A stretch of 64,000 nucleotides of DNA, from contig JAIELX010000106.1 of the NCBI GenBank assembly GCA_019752635.1, positions 30,393-94,392 on the forward strand. Reading direction: 5' to 3'. Source of the stretch: Candidatus Obscuribacterales bacterium. GTDB lineage: Bacteria > Cyanobacteriota > Vampirovibrionia > Obscuribacterales > Obscuribacteraceae. Under the pieces are notes generated by a model that ran no database searches, had not been told where the DNA came from, and saw only the letters and a program-made list of their open reading frames with translations. Positions 9,029 through 18,091 of the stretch are shown piece after piece. The stretch's first letter is position 1, and every line of letters starts with the position of its first letter. The position numbers and the translations under genes are program-made.

Positions 9029-11755
9029 TTAGCTGAACAAGTTGGAGTCTCTTGCGGAAGCCAACAACCAATTCAGCACACCGGGGATTGCAAGACCAAG
9101 CACCATCAGACCGACTCCAGCAACCATTCGCGTGCGTGCGCTCATTTTAAACAACCCTCCGCTGGACCTTCCAAGAGCGCCCAAAATAAGGTTGACCAAT
9201 CCAATGGCCAGCCCCAGAATCTCGCTGCTGTTAGCAAATAGATTGAGCAACGCCTCCAAATTGGCAAGGTTGTTCACGCGAACAGTGCCAGCAGTATTGA
9301 TACCTTGTATGACGGTACTATCTCCGCCTTGCGGTCCAATCGCACCATTGGTGGCGCCTTGAAGCGTCGGTGCAGTCGCAACCGCTACGTGGTCCTCGAA
9401 AGCATCTGTTGCTGAAGCGTTAGCCACAGCCGGACTGGATCCACTTTGAATACCAAACGCCCCTCCGCTACTATTAGTCATTACTACGGCACCGGATACG
9501 GGCGTTACCAGGTTATTAGCGACAGCTATACGAGCAGCCTCCGTTACGCGATTCTTGAGAAGCAAATTGGCGCACTGATATCCGGACTCAAGCACGCTGA
9601 GCTCCTGCGCCTGAGGTCCCTGCGCGATAGCACAAGTCGGCACTTTCGTAGTACGAGCCCACTTCACCGTTAGTTCCTTAGCACCGGCTTGCCAGCGTTG
9701 AAAGAAATGTTGCAAGTCATCTTGCACATTAGCATTCCGCACGATAGGCGTAAAGGGTCCAATTTCCTTATGGTTTCGAAAGAGCTCGTTCGCATCCGTC
9801 CAACAATCGTCTAAGGCCAATTCTAAGAATCTGGGTGCCGCCGCATACGGTGCCATAATGTACATTTCATTGTTGAATCCAGGCTGAGGTCCATGAACCC
9901 ACAGAACAGCGCCACCGCTACTCTCGCCGGCAAATTCCGCCGCCTTCACTAGCGCTTCAAGATTATCGCGACCGCCCTTAAAAGAACTGGTCTCAAGCTT
10001 CTTTAGCCCATCTTGAAAGCTGAGCATTTTGGGCTCAGAATCGTCGTTGGCGATTAGCAACTTGGTCTCAATTCCGGACGGTAACTTAGCCAGAGCGTTT
10101 TTGATACCGACTAGATGTTGACTGACGGACTTCGACCCGTCGACCACCACCACCAACCGGCGTGGGCTCACCGCAGAGACTTCGTTGACTTGTTGAACTA
10201 TATACTCGCCTTTATGTAGCGGATCTTCCACAGCGATTGTCGCTCTGCGATTAGAGTCATGAACCCGGATAGCAAACGAAGAGCCATTCAACTCATCATC
10301 CTTCAGCTTCGCCACTAGCAACCCGTCACCATCGGCAGTGATAGTGCTTTCTCTTCCATTCAAGGATAACTTCGCTTTGTTCGGTGCTCGCAAGCTTAAC
10401 GTATGCTGCCCCGAAAGCGAAAAATTGTTATCGATGAACCGAGGAAGCGCCAGCGATAGTTCTTCCGGTCCGTCAATCTTGAGTGCCTGCGTTATTGTCA
10501 CAGCCACTTTCACTTCCCCCTGAGAAGGCACCGGTGAGCACTGCAACAAGTACCGCCCTCGGCCTAGATCGGTAATCAAAGCAGGCATCTGGTGGCTTGT
10601 CCGTGCATCAACTTCTTCGGGTTTGTTGTAAGTCGAAGCAAACACGGCCTTCTTCGGTTCACCATTGATCCACAAAGTCATACCGGACAACAGCGTTCCA
10701 GCGGGAAGGGCTATCTCAGCACGAGCTTCTTGCTCCTGGTATGTCTTGTTCTTAAATACGAATGTCCAATCCATAGACGCGCTCATCGTGTCAGCGTGAA
10801 CGGTTCCGTGAATGGCGGAGCGAACCAGCGACAAGCCTTCTATGGGCGATCCGACAACGTGTCTTCGCAAGTAATCATTCGACATCAGTGCCATATTGGT
10901 ATTCTTTTGATCTCTGAAAGGTTTGCCGGTTGCAGCAAAGTAGAGTTGTTGCAGCGCGCCATTCGGTAGGCGCAGAAACACTCCAGCCATGCCGGAAGGC
11001 GCAGAATCGGCGCAATTCATCCGTATGTCTTTCTCCGGTTCTAAGTCTCGCAGCAGCGAAATTCCTTTAGCCTGGTCTGATAAGTTATCAGAGACAGCCA
11101 TGGTTTCTGCAATACGAATCAAGGTCAAGCGCGCTTCGCTGCCTGCAATCCCCAGCAAAGCGATCATGATGCCTGCAACAGCATAACCTATGGTGCGTAC
11201 CCTGGCCATTGTCGTTTCTTTCAACTTACGTGCACGATCAACAAGGCAAATGCCAATTATTGCCGACACGCCGCTTATGGCACCTAGCAAGGAGTAAGTA
11301 AGGCCGTGGGCTACACCCAGATGATCGACGACAGGGTACCCCATCGCCAAAGCGACCAACGTAAATGCACTTGCGAACAAACTAGTGCCTATGCCAAGCC
11401 CGCTTAGTAGTCCGTTTCGCACAGGAAAGCGGCTGTCTTTGTTAGTAATTCCAGACCAGAGAAAATAGTTTCCTAACGGAATTGACAGCACAAGGCCGCT
11501 TTCCACGAGTGTTTCCAACGGGCGCAACAGTGCCAAGTGCCAAAGTGGTTCTACATTTAGAGCCGCGGTACAACTGATTGCAAGCGCGGGCAGAGCCACG
11601 CCCAACAGCATGTTGACTTTGCCTTCACCACCTTGCCACACCCCAACAGGTTCTTCAGGATGCCATCTGAAATTGTTTTCCTCCTCATGAACCTGTTCGT
11701 CTTGCGCCTTCGCGCCTTCAGATTCATGAGCATTCCACTCTACATTCGTTTCCAT
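9029..11755 (-). CDS. membrane-anchored VIT/vWA-domain protein
   Basis: A 908-residue protein. An acidic hydrophilic N-terminus (about 45 residues) is followed by five or so transmembrane helices (to about residue 205). A VIT-like beta domain lies near 325-440 (WTFVFKNKTYQEQEARAEIA, GRYLLQCSPVPSQGEVKV). A vWA-like domain from about 532 carries VVVVDGSKSVS, a DxSxS metal-binding start. Two more hydrophobic helices close the C-terminus. The layout resembles cyanobacterial VIT-containing integral membrane proteins associated with PEP-CTERM systems, though no sorting signal is seen. The ATG at 11755 is preferred over an upstream in-frame start because AAAGGGG lies about 7 bases before it. Function unknown; a surface or assembly role is inferred. 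Confidence 0.6.
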   Translation of the reverse strand: METNVEWNAHESEGAKAQDEQVHEEENNFRWHPEEPVGVWQGGEGKVNMLLGVALPALAISCTAALNVEPLWHLALLRPLETLVESGLVLSIPLGNYFLWSGITNKDSRFPVRNGLLSGLGIGTSLFASAFTLVALAMGYPVVDHLGVAHGLTYSLLGAISGVSAIIGICLVDRARKLKETTMARVRTIGYAVAGIMIALLGIAGSEARLTLIRIAETMAVSDNLSDQAKGISLLRDLEPEKDIRMNCADSAPSGMAGVFLRLPNGALQQLYFAATGKPFRDQKNTNMALMSNDYLRRHVVGSPIEGLSLVRSAIHGTVHADTMSASMDWTFVFKNKTYQEQEARAEIALPAGTLLSGMTLWINGEPKKAVFASTYNKPEEVDARTSHQMPALITDLGRGRYLLQCSPVPSQGEVKVAVTITQALKIDGPEELSLALPRFIDNNFSLSGQHTLSLRAPNKAKLSLNGRESTITADGDGLLVAKLKDDELNGSSFAIRVHDSNRRATIAVEDPLHKGEYIVQQVNEVSAVSPRRLVVVVDGSKSVSQHLVGIKNALAKLPSGIETKLLIANDDSEPKMLSFQDGLKKLETSSFKGGRDNLEALVKAAEFAGESSGGAVLWVHGPQPGFNNEMYIMAPYAAAPRFLELALDDCWTDANELFRNHKEIGPFTPIVRNANVQDDLQHFFQRWQAGAKELTVKWARTTKVPTCAIAQGPQAQELSVLESGYQCANLLLKNRVTEAARIAVANNLVTPVSGAVVMTNSSGGAFGIQSGSSPAVANASATDAFEDHVAVATAPTLQGATNGAIGPQGGDSTVIQGINTAGTVRVNNLANLEALLNLFANSSEILGLAIGLVNLILGALGRSSGGLFKMSARTRMVAGVGLMVLGLAIPGVLNWLLASARDSNLFS

Positions 11756-12055
11756 GTTGAACCCCTTTATTGAGTGACCAGACCGAGTTGAGACCGCATA
11801 CAAAGCGGCCGCCTACGGTGGCATCTCACGCTTAGAGCCGACCGCAAAAGAATTGATTATGCGCAGGGGAACACAGCAGCGATCAATCGCTGAATTGCGA
11901 TTAGCCGATGAATGTTCCCCTGCCTCACGCTCCATTGCAATCATAGAGCCGCAAAGTATTGCCCACAACTGCGATTCGTCATCGCATTGGTCACAAGTCA
12001 TGCATGACGCATGTCACACTATGGACTCTCAATTGGGCGACCTTCGGCAAATTTG

Positions 12056-12087
12056 TCCGGATACGCTTGGAGGGCAAGGCATCCGGA
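12056..12087 (-). terminator. possible hairpin downstream of the histidine phosphatase gene
   Basis: TCCGGAT (12056-12062) pairs with ATCCGGA (12081-12087), with an imperfect GCTTG/CAAGGC stem inside. There is no strong T-run. The surrounding stretch 11756-12159 contains no gene I can support. Confidence 0.35.
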
Positions 12088-12159
12088 ATAATGCTAAGCG
12101 GGCTGGACCCTCGCGTCCGGGGGAGCCGCAGACTTCACATCGAGATCACAACTTGCGGG

Positions 12160-12798
12160 TTAGGTGCCTGTGCGCGCAAGGAGCTCCGCATCCATGTATG
12201 AGCGATCGCCGAGAGATTCCAAAAGCGGTCCGTGCTCATTGAAACGAACTCTGCTGATCGAGCCGGCAGGTGCATCAATGCGATCGCGATAACGTCCCAG
12301 TTCAATTCCCAACAAGCTGCACAGAATAATGCGGATAGTTGCCTTGTGTGAAACGACAAGCACATTGCCGGTGGTGTACTTTTTCTGAATTTCACAAATA
12401 ACCGGCATCGCTCGCCCCGCAATCTGCGCAGCAGTTTCGCCTTCGGTCGGAGCATTCCATGAGGGTTCGCTTTGCCAGCGATTGTAGTCGTCCATGTAAT
12501 TCTCTCGCACGAAATCCAGCGTCTGTCCTTCCCAGAGACCATACCGAATCTCCCTCAGTCCCTCTCTGAGCGCAGGCTCGATTCCTACAGCCTTACACAA
12601 CGGAGCGGCGGTTGACTGAGTTCGCTTCATCGGGCTGCAATAGACAGCACTCCATTTGATATCTTTGTGCCTGACCGCAAACATCTCCGCCATCTTGTTG
12701 CCAGCCGCAGTGAGGTCCGCGTCGATGTCTCCGCAGAAACCTCCGCTCACGCTGAAATCAGTTTCTCCGTGCCGTAGCAGATACAGATGAAGAGACAT
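12160..12798 (-). CDS. histidine phosphatase family protein (phosphoglycerate mutase-like)
   Basis: A 212-residue cytoplasmic phosphatase of the histidine phosphatase superfamily. The catalytic RHG motif sits at the N-terminus (YLLRHGETD), the acid/base Glu region is LREIRYGLWEGQ, and the second catalytic His is in VVSHKATIR. Length and motifs fit CobC/GpmB-like broad-specificity phosphatases; the substrate is not predictable. The ATG at 12798 is chosen over a GTG at 12810 because GGAG lies 7 bases before it. It is divergent from the large nuclease/helicase gene, with about 90 bp between them. Confidence 0.85.
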   Translation of the reverse strand: MSLHLYLLRHGETDFSVSGGFCGDIDADLTAAGNKMAEMFAVRHKDIKWSAVYCSPMKRTQSTAAPLCKAVGIEPALREGLREIRYGLWEGQTLDFVRENYMDDYNRWQSEPSWNAPTEGETAAQIAGRAMPVICEIQKKYTTGNVLVVSHKATIRIILCSLLGIELGRYRDRIDAPAGSISRVRFNEHGPLLESLGDRSYMDAELLARTGT

Positions 12799-12825
12799 TT
12801 TCGACTCCACTTTTCGGTTAACACT

Positions 12826-12851
12826 ATATGATGTGCGAACTTCATATCATA
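12826..12851. promoter_or_regulatory. AT-rich palindromic stretch in a divergent intergenic region
   Basis: TATGAT (12827-12832) is mirrored by ATCATA (12846-12851) with 13 bases between. It sits between the divergent phosphatase and nuclease/helicase starts, where an operator or overlapping -10 elements would be expected. A TACAAT at 12871-12876 could be the -10 of the rightward gene. No regulator can be named. Confidence 0.25.
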
Positions 12852-12890
12852 CAGAACCTTCCAATAGGATTACAATAAGGTCCGGCGGGC

Positions 12891-15800
12891 TTGGCAGGTA
12901 ACATGCGATACCGAGACGGGAGAGTGATCTACTCCCCCAGCGACCTTATCAACTACATGGAATCACCGTTCACGTCGTGGATGGACCGTCTGTACATGGA
13001 CAGACCGCCGAATCTTCGCCCGGATGGTGTTGATTCGGGCACGGCGCTTTTACAGAGGAAGGGCGATCAGCACGAAACCGCATTCCTTGAGCAATTGCGC
13101 GCAGAGAATCGAGACATCTTCGAAATACCTGTCGATTACAGTATCGACGCCATTCAGCTAACGAAAACCGCAATCGCGAACGGGCACGAGGTCATTTATC
13201 AAGGTGTCCTCGCACTTGGTGAATTCGAAGGGCGCTCCGACTTCCTGGTACGAAAGAACGGTATAGAGCCGCCATTCTATGAGGTTTGGGATACAAAACT
13301 GGCACGCAAATCAAAGCCGTATTTTCTGGTTCAGCTCTGCTGCTACGCGGAAATGCTGGCACAAATTCAAGGAGCGATTCCGGAGCAGATAGCGGTGGTT
13401 CTTGGAGACAAGACGATTCATCGTTTCAACACCAGAGACTACATCGATTACTTTCGCAATCTAAAGAGAAACTTTCTGCAGTTCCAGGCTGAATTTGATC
13501 CGGAGAACATGCCTGCACCGGATGCAGTGCATGAGTTAAGTCGCTGGCGCAGCTTTGCTGAGAAATTGATTCTGGAACGAGATGATCTGATTCAGGTTGC
13601 GAACATTCGCCGAACTACCAAACGAAAAATAGAAAAAGGCGGAATAAAAACGCTGCAGGCGCTTTCCGAAACGTCGCTTGAGCGGATGCCCGGTGTTATG
13701 CAGTCAACCTGGGATACATTGAAGCAGCAAGCACGTCTTCAAGTACAGAGCAAAGGACTGGATAGGCCTCTATACGAAGTGCTCCTCCGCTCTCCCGAGG
13801 ATGTGCGGGGCGGGCTCGCGCTGTTGCCACCGGAGTCCTCACTCGATGTTTACTTCGACATGGAAGGATATCCACATTTCGAAGGCGGACTAGAGTATCT
13901 ATTCGGCGCCGTCACCAGAAGCAGTGATACCGGGGAGGTGGGCTTTCACGATTGGTGGGCGCACGACAGAGACTCTGAGAAGATTGCATTTGAACAATTT
14001 ATCGATTGGGTCTACGCGCGGTGGCGGCAAGATCGCAATATGCACATTTATCATTACGCCGCCTATGAAGTGTCGGCATTGCGTCGGCTGATGGGGCGCC
14101 ACGCCACTCGCGAACGGCAAGTAGACAACCTTCTGCGCCATGAAGTATTCATAGACCTGTATAGCGTGGTGAAGCAATCGATTCGAGTTGGCGAACCAAG
14201 TTACTCCATCAAGTACATTGAGCATCTATACAAGGATAAGCGCGGCAGCGAAGTTGCAACCGCGATGGATTCAGTGGTACAGTTCGACAAGTGGCTGGAA
14301 GAGCCCGATAGCATGGACCCGATGGAGTCGGCTATCTTGCGTTCAATTCGCGACTACAACGAAGAAGACTGCGTGTCGACATTACAGCTGACAGACTTCC
14401 TTAGAGGGCTACAGCGCAAACACAATGTCCAGTGGATTCCGATAAAGAAAAACAAGCCGCCGAAAGATACCGATGAAGTTCTCGCCTCGGACAAATTAGC
14501 ACAAGAGCTGCTATTGCGAAGCGAAATCGCCACAAATCCAGAGGATGCGAGAGTCGATATTCTGCTTGCGCACTTGCTTGGTTTTCATGCACGTGAAACC
14601 AAGCCTGCGTTCTGGCGAATGTTTGACTGGCACTCAAAAACTGAAGAAGAGCTGATCGAAGACAAAGACTGCCTGGGTGGTCTGATTCGAACCGGTGCGC
14701 CTGTTCAGCAAGTGAATAAATCGGAAGAGTACGAGTACACCTTCAATCCGGACCAGGACACTGTGCTGGTCGAGGGTGACAAATGCATCGTTGCCCATGA
14801 CCTTTCTCTCAGTCCTACTATTTCTTACTTGGACGCAGAGAATGGATTCGTCAGGTTGAAGCGTGCCGCAGGTCTCTCAGCGCTTCCTGATCGACTGAGC
14901 TTGATTCCGTCCGAAATCATGAAGGCTACGTCTATCGAACAGTCACTCCAGCGGATCGCGCAACGTCGACTAACCGATGGTTCTTTGCCCTCTGCCCTAT
15001 CCGACTTTCTGCATCGCACCACACCACGACTGCATGGGCGTGACGCCAACCAGCCGCTGGTAATTGAATCAACGACCGAACAGATCCTCCATGCGGTTCG
15101 CGCCATGGATCGCACAACCTTGTTCATCCAGGGTCCCCCCGGATGCGGCAAGACCTATACTGCTGCGCACGTGATTGTCTCGTTGTTGCAAGACGGGAAG
15201 AGAATCGGCGTCAGCTCTAATTCGCACAAAGCAATAGAGAACCTGCTCACGGAGATTGACGCTGTTGCTACTAAGCGCTCAGTATTCTTGAACGGTGTCA
15301 AGATTGGCAGCGACGACAAAGGCACAAAAGCAACGCGCTACTCAACCGATCAAATCGACTGGAAGCCCGGCGGTAAGAAAGCATTCGAGAATAAGAAGGC
15401 GTACAACCTCTACGGTGGTACCGCGTTCGCGCTGGCGATTCCGGAAGCGGCAGCGCAAATGGATTATCTGTTTGTTGACGAAGCAGGTCAGGTTGCAATT
15501 GCAAACTTAGCAGGTATGGCACCTTGCGCGGAAAACATTGTCCTCATCGGCGACCAGATGCAACTTGATCAGCCATTACAAGGCTCACATCCGGGCGAAA
15601 GCGGCCAATCCACTCTGCAATACCTCTTGCAGGATAACACCACGGTGCCACCCACTCACGGCATATTCCTCGACAAAACGTGGCGAATGCACCCTTCACT
15701 CTGTCGATTTATATCCGACACCATCTACGATGGCAGACTCACAAATGCTCCTGTCACCGAAAAACGCGTTTTAGTTCTTCCTCACAACCTTCGCCTTATC

Positions 15801-16322
15801 ACTCGTGAAGCAGGTCTGCTCTACTGCCCTGCGAAGCATCAAGACAACACGCGATGCAGTCGTGAGGAAGCTGAGCTGGTCGAGCAAATCACGCAAGAGT
15901 TGCTCACTTGTCGCCTGCGCGAAGAAGACGTCGAACGTGCGGTCACACTCGATGACATTCTATTCGTCGCGCCATACAATCTGCAAGTCAAACTTATCCG
16001 TGAAAGAATCCCGGGAGCCAATGTCGCCTCTGTGGATAAGTTCCAGGGCCGCGAGGCCCCCGTTGTTATCCTGTGCATGTGCACCAGCGACGCAGCTTCA
16101 GCGCCGCGCGGTTTAGACTTCATCTTCAGCCGCAATAGAATGAACGTCGCCATCTCCCGCGCCCGTACGCTCGCTGTCGTCATCGGCAACGCCGATCTCG
16201 CCAACGCCCCCTGCACCACGGTAGAACAAATGGCACTAGTAAACCTCTACTGCAGCGTCATGAACTACGGCCGCGCAGCCGACCTTGCAACAGCCCCGGC
16301 CAGTGCTACTAAAAACCGCTAA
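12891..16322 (+). CDS. TM0106-family RecB-like nuclease fused to RNase H-like domain and SF1 helicase
   Basis: A 1143-residue nucleic-acid enzyme in three parts. Residues 1 to about 250 are a RecB/PD-(D/E)XK-like nuclease (YEVWDTKLARKSKPYFLVQL). From about 315 an RNase H-like exonuclease domain shows VYFDMEG, HYAAYEVSALRRL and YNEEDC, the three acidic positions of that fold. The C-terminal part is a UPF1/Dna2-type SF1 helicase. It shows Walker A GPPGCGKT near residue 747, Walker B FVDEAGQ near 859, GDQMQLDQP, and a late NVAISRAR motif. Likely acts on DNA or RNA ends in repair or defence. The TTG start follows AAGGT; an ATG at 12903 is an alternative. Its 3' end overlaps the convergent gene by 14 bp. 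Confidence 0.85.
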   Translation: MAGNMRYRDGRVIYSPSDLINYMESPFTSWMDRLYMDRPPNLRPDGVDSGTALLQRKGDQHETAFLEQLRAENRDIFEIPVDYSIDAIQLTKTAIANGHEVIYQGVLALGEFEGRSDFLVRKNGIEPPFYEVWDTKLARKSKPYFLVQLCCYAEMLAQIQGAIPEQIAVVLGDKTIHRFNTRDYIDYFRNLKRNFLQFQAEFDPENMPAPDAVHELSRWRSFAEKLILERDDLIQVANIRRTTKRKIEKGGIKTLQALSETSLERMPGVMQSTWDTLKQQARLQVQSKGLDRPLYEVLLRSPEDVRGGLALLPPESSLDVYFDMEGYPHFEGGLEYLFGAVTRSSDTGEVGFHDWWAHDRDSEKIAFEQFIDWVYARWRQDRNMHIYHYAAYEVSALRRLMGRHATRERQVDNLLRHEVFIDLYSVVKQSIRVGEPSYSIKYIEHLYKDKRGSEVATAMDSVVQFDKWLEEPDSMDPMESAILRSIRDYNEEDCVSTLQLTDFLRGLQRKHNVQWIPIKKNKPPKDTDEVLASDKLAQELLLRSEIATNPEDARVDILLAHLLGFHARETKPAFWRMFDWHSKTEEELIEDKDCLGGLIRTGAPVQQVNKSEEYEYTFNPDQDTVLVEGDKCIVAHDLSLSPTISYLDAENGFVRLKRAAGLSALPDRLSLIPSEIMKATSIEQSLQRIAQRRLTDGSLPSALSDFLHRTTPRLHGRDANQPLVIESTTEQILHAVRAMDRTTLFIQGPPGCGKTYTAAHVIVSLLQDGKRIGVSSNSHKAIENLLTEIDAVATKRSVFLNGVKIGSDDKGTKATRYSTDQIDWKPGGKKAFENKKAYNLYGGTAFALAIPEAAAQMDYLFVDEAGQVAIANLAGMAPCAENIVLIGDQMQLDQPLQGSHPGESGQSTLQYLLQDNTTVPPTHGIFLDKTWRMHPSLCRFISDTIYDGRLTNAPVTEKRVLVLPHNLRLITREAGLLYCPAKHQDNTRCSREEAELVEQITQELLTCRLREEDVERAVTLDDILFVAPYNLQVKLIRERIPGANVASVDKFQGREAPVVILCMCTSDAASAPRGLDFIFSRNRMNVAISRARTLAVVIGNADLANAPCTTVEQMALVNLYCSVMNYGRAADLATAPASATKNR

Positions 16323-16800
16323 TGCCGTAGTCTTGGCAGACTACCCATCGTAGAACCTGTACATAGCCGAAGCTCACCGTTAGTAAGACGGCCACCGCGC
16401 AGCCCGCTGTAACCCACCTGGACTTATTCGCTAACCAGGAGATAGCCAAAAGCAGATAGTGCATTGGCGCGCCCCAACCTGCTGCGCCAGGAGAAGCCCT
16501 TTCACGACAGAGTTGACGGTACTCCGCTGCCATGGAGAATCGAGTACGCCCTACTGCAGTTGCCTCGTTCCGACCGCCGGCAAAGGCAAGCGCATTCAAT
16601 TCCTCCGGCGAAGCGACATCCAGCAGAAGCGAGAATTCTTCCGCAGACATGTTAGCTATCGACTTCCCATGAGTTTTGTTCGCTAGCGGGTGAGTCTCAC
16701 TCTCCCCACACAAAACTCTCATGCGATTGCAGACCAAGATCTGATCAGGGAACGACAAATCCCGACGTTCTGATTTCAACACGCTATGCACCTCATCCAC
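16309..16800 (-). CDS. membrane protein with KSxANxSxEEF motif (paralog of 17281-17823)
   Basis: A 163-residue protein of unknown function. The N-terminal half carries KSIANMSAEEFSLLLDVASP followed by EELNALA. A near-identical segment occurs in the gene at 17281-17823. The C-terminal half has one or two hydrophobic helices (MHYLLLAISWLA and VTAGCAVAVLLTVSFGYVQV). The start is uncertain: GTG at 16800, a GTG at 16782 after GAGGTG, or ATG at 16722, which best matches the paralog in length. The shared motif looks like a short helical docking or membrane-proximal segment. It is separated from its paralog by a decayed histidine-kinase fragment on the opposite strand. Confidence 0.55.
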   Translation of the reverse strand: MDEVHSVLKSERRDLSFPDQILVCNRMRVLCGESETHPLANKTHGKSIANMSAEEFSLLLDVASPEELNALAFAGGRNEATAVGRTRFSMAAEYRQLCRERASPGAAGWGAPMHYLLLAISWLANKSRWVTAGCAVAVLLTVSFGYVQVLRWVVCQDYGISGF

Positions 16801-16880
16801 CCTTAATCATCATATAGGGCAAATGTGTCAAGCTTGTTTCTAGCGTAGTTGGTTAACGACCTCAAAGACTCTCATGCTAA

Positions 16881-17237
16881 GCAGCGATAGCAAGCACCGC
16901 CGAGACACCGTCGAATGCGACAAAATATGCGCCCGGCAGCTCTACCATAACTGTCGGATACACGCGCGAGAATGATACAGTCCGCTTCACTGTAACAGAT
17001 GAAGGACCGGGAATAAATAAGCACCTGATGCAGCATCTCTTCGAACGATTTGCCTCTGTGCGCGATTCTTCGTCGCCATCAAGCCGAGGTCTCGGTCTGC
17101 CCAACTGCAAAATATTGGCAGAAGCGCAAGCAGGAACTGTCGGCGTTTCAAGCGCTTTCGGCGCTGGTACCACGTTCTGGCTGGAAGTGCCTGCCGCCGA
17201 CGAAGTCGACATTGACGAAACCCTGGACGTAGATTGA
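16881..17237 (+). pseudogene. remnant of a sensor histidine kinase (HATPase domain only)
   Basis: The frame is open from 16881 (a TAA precedes it at 16878) to the stop at 17235. It encodes the C-terminal ATPase domain of a histidine kinase. Visible are SNATKYAPGSSTITVGYTRE (a worn N-box), FTVTDEGPGI (G1 box), HLFERF (F box), SRGLGLPNCKILAEAQAGTV (G2 box) and GAGTTFWLEVP. No HisKA helix with the phospho-accepting His, no sensor region and no plausible start with a ribosome site are present. The first ATG (17028) falls inside the domain after the G1 box. A relic of a deleted kinase is the best reading. Upstream in another frame, VNDLKD at 16852 may be a trace of the dimerisation helix. Confidence 0.7.
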
Positions 17238-17280
17238 GTGCGCGCGAGGACTACAGCGCCACTTCAAATTGCTCCGGATG

Positions 17281-17823
17281 CTATCTCAGTCCAGACAATG
17301 CTCCGCACACTATAACCGCTGCGGAAAGTCCCAGCGTTAAGACGACCGAAAAGATCGTGCCCAGGGTAAACAGCATCGGTCCGACATGGGTGGCTTTCTC
17401 TTTCCATAGCTGCCGCGCTATCATTTCGGCACCAAAGCCCAGCGTGTAGCACATGTTCGCGGCGATTGCGTATGGTAGAACGCCAAAGAAGAAAATTTGC
17501 GAGAGATGCACATGACAGACCATAAGAATGATTACCGCTGGCAGACCGGATGCACCCACTATGGCGTTGTAGAGAAGTCGTCGCGATTCCCACCAACCCA
17601 CAATCGGAACAATAGAATGATTGGACGCGGGACTCACTAACTGATTCGCCGCTGCGTGCGCCACCGGTCTAGCTCTGTTACTGTCAGGTACGGCGGCGGC
17701 AAGTGCTTCCAGCTGCTCTGGAGAAGCATCTTCCAAGAGTTTCAGAAATTCCTCTGATGACAGATTGGCTAAGGACTTGGTATTGGTTTTATCTGCTGGC
17801 GGTTGAATATTAATTCCCCCCAT
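17281..17823 (-). CDS. multi-pass membrane protein with KSxANxSxEEF motif (paralog of 16309-16800)
   Basis: A 180-residue protein. The N-terminal segment KSLANLSSEEFLKLLEDASP then EQLEALA closely matches the gene 480 bp away. The rest has about three hydrophobic segments (LYNAIVGASGLPAVIILMV, IFFFGVLPYAIAANMCYTLG, and a C-terminal LSAAVIVCGALSG helix). No enzymatic motif is visible. ATG at 17823 is chosen over TTG at 17835 because GGAAGC lies just before it. The two paralogs differ in their membrane part, so the motif is likely the functional common element. Function unknown. Confidence 0.6.
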   Translation of the reverse strand: MGGINIQPPADKTNTKSLANLSSEEFLKLLEDASPEQLEALAAAVPDSNRARPVAHAAANQLVSPASNHSIVPIVGWWESRRLLYNAIVGASGLPAVIILMVCHVHLSQIFFFGVLPYAIAANMCYTLGFGAEMIARQLWKEKATHVGPMLFTLGTIFSVVLTLGLSAAVIVCGALSGLR

Positions 17824-17998
17824 ACAAGCTTCCAATTCGATTGTAAACCAAAATTTCCGTAGGCGCTCAACCAGCGCATCGGCTTAATCGTAAGAAGTTC
17901 GATCAATTTTTCTCGTTGGTCCAGAGAATTTCAGCAAAGAATGGGCGCGATCGATGCGGCGCACCGAATCTGGTGCACGATTTCCACTCCTCCAATTG

Positions 17999-18035
17999 AA
18001 GAAAAGACCACGTCACGTGGACGCGGTCTTTTCTT
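17999..18035. terminator. bidirectional intrinsic terminator
   Basis: AAGAAAAGACC (17999-18009) pairs with GGTCTTTTCTT (18025-18035). The stem continues inward as CGTC/GACG after one mismatch around an ACGT loop. A-rich and T-rich flanks allow use on both strands. It lies 56 bp past the stop of the hemerythrin gene (minus strand). The rest of 17836-18091 shows no gene. Confidence 0.8.
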
Positions 18036-18091
18036 TACGTCGCGGTCGCGAATGATGCATTTCCGCACACCGCTATGTATGCTGTTTTTAG

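Noticed and set aside
8804..9241. 145-codon plus-strand frame crossing a terminator
   Set aside because: It overlaps the terminator hairpin and the 3' end of the VIT/vWA gene and shows no protein-like motif.
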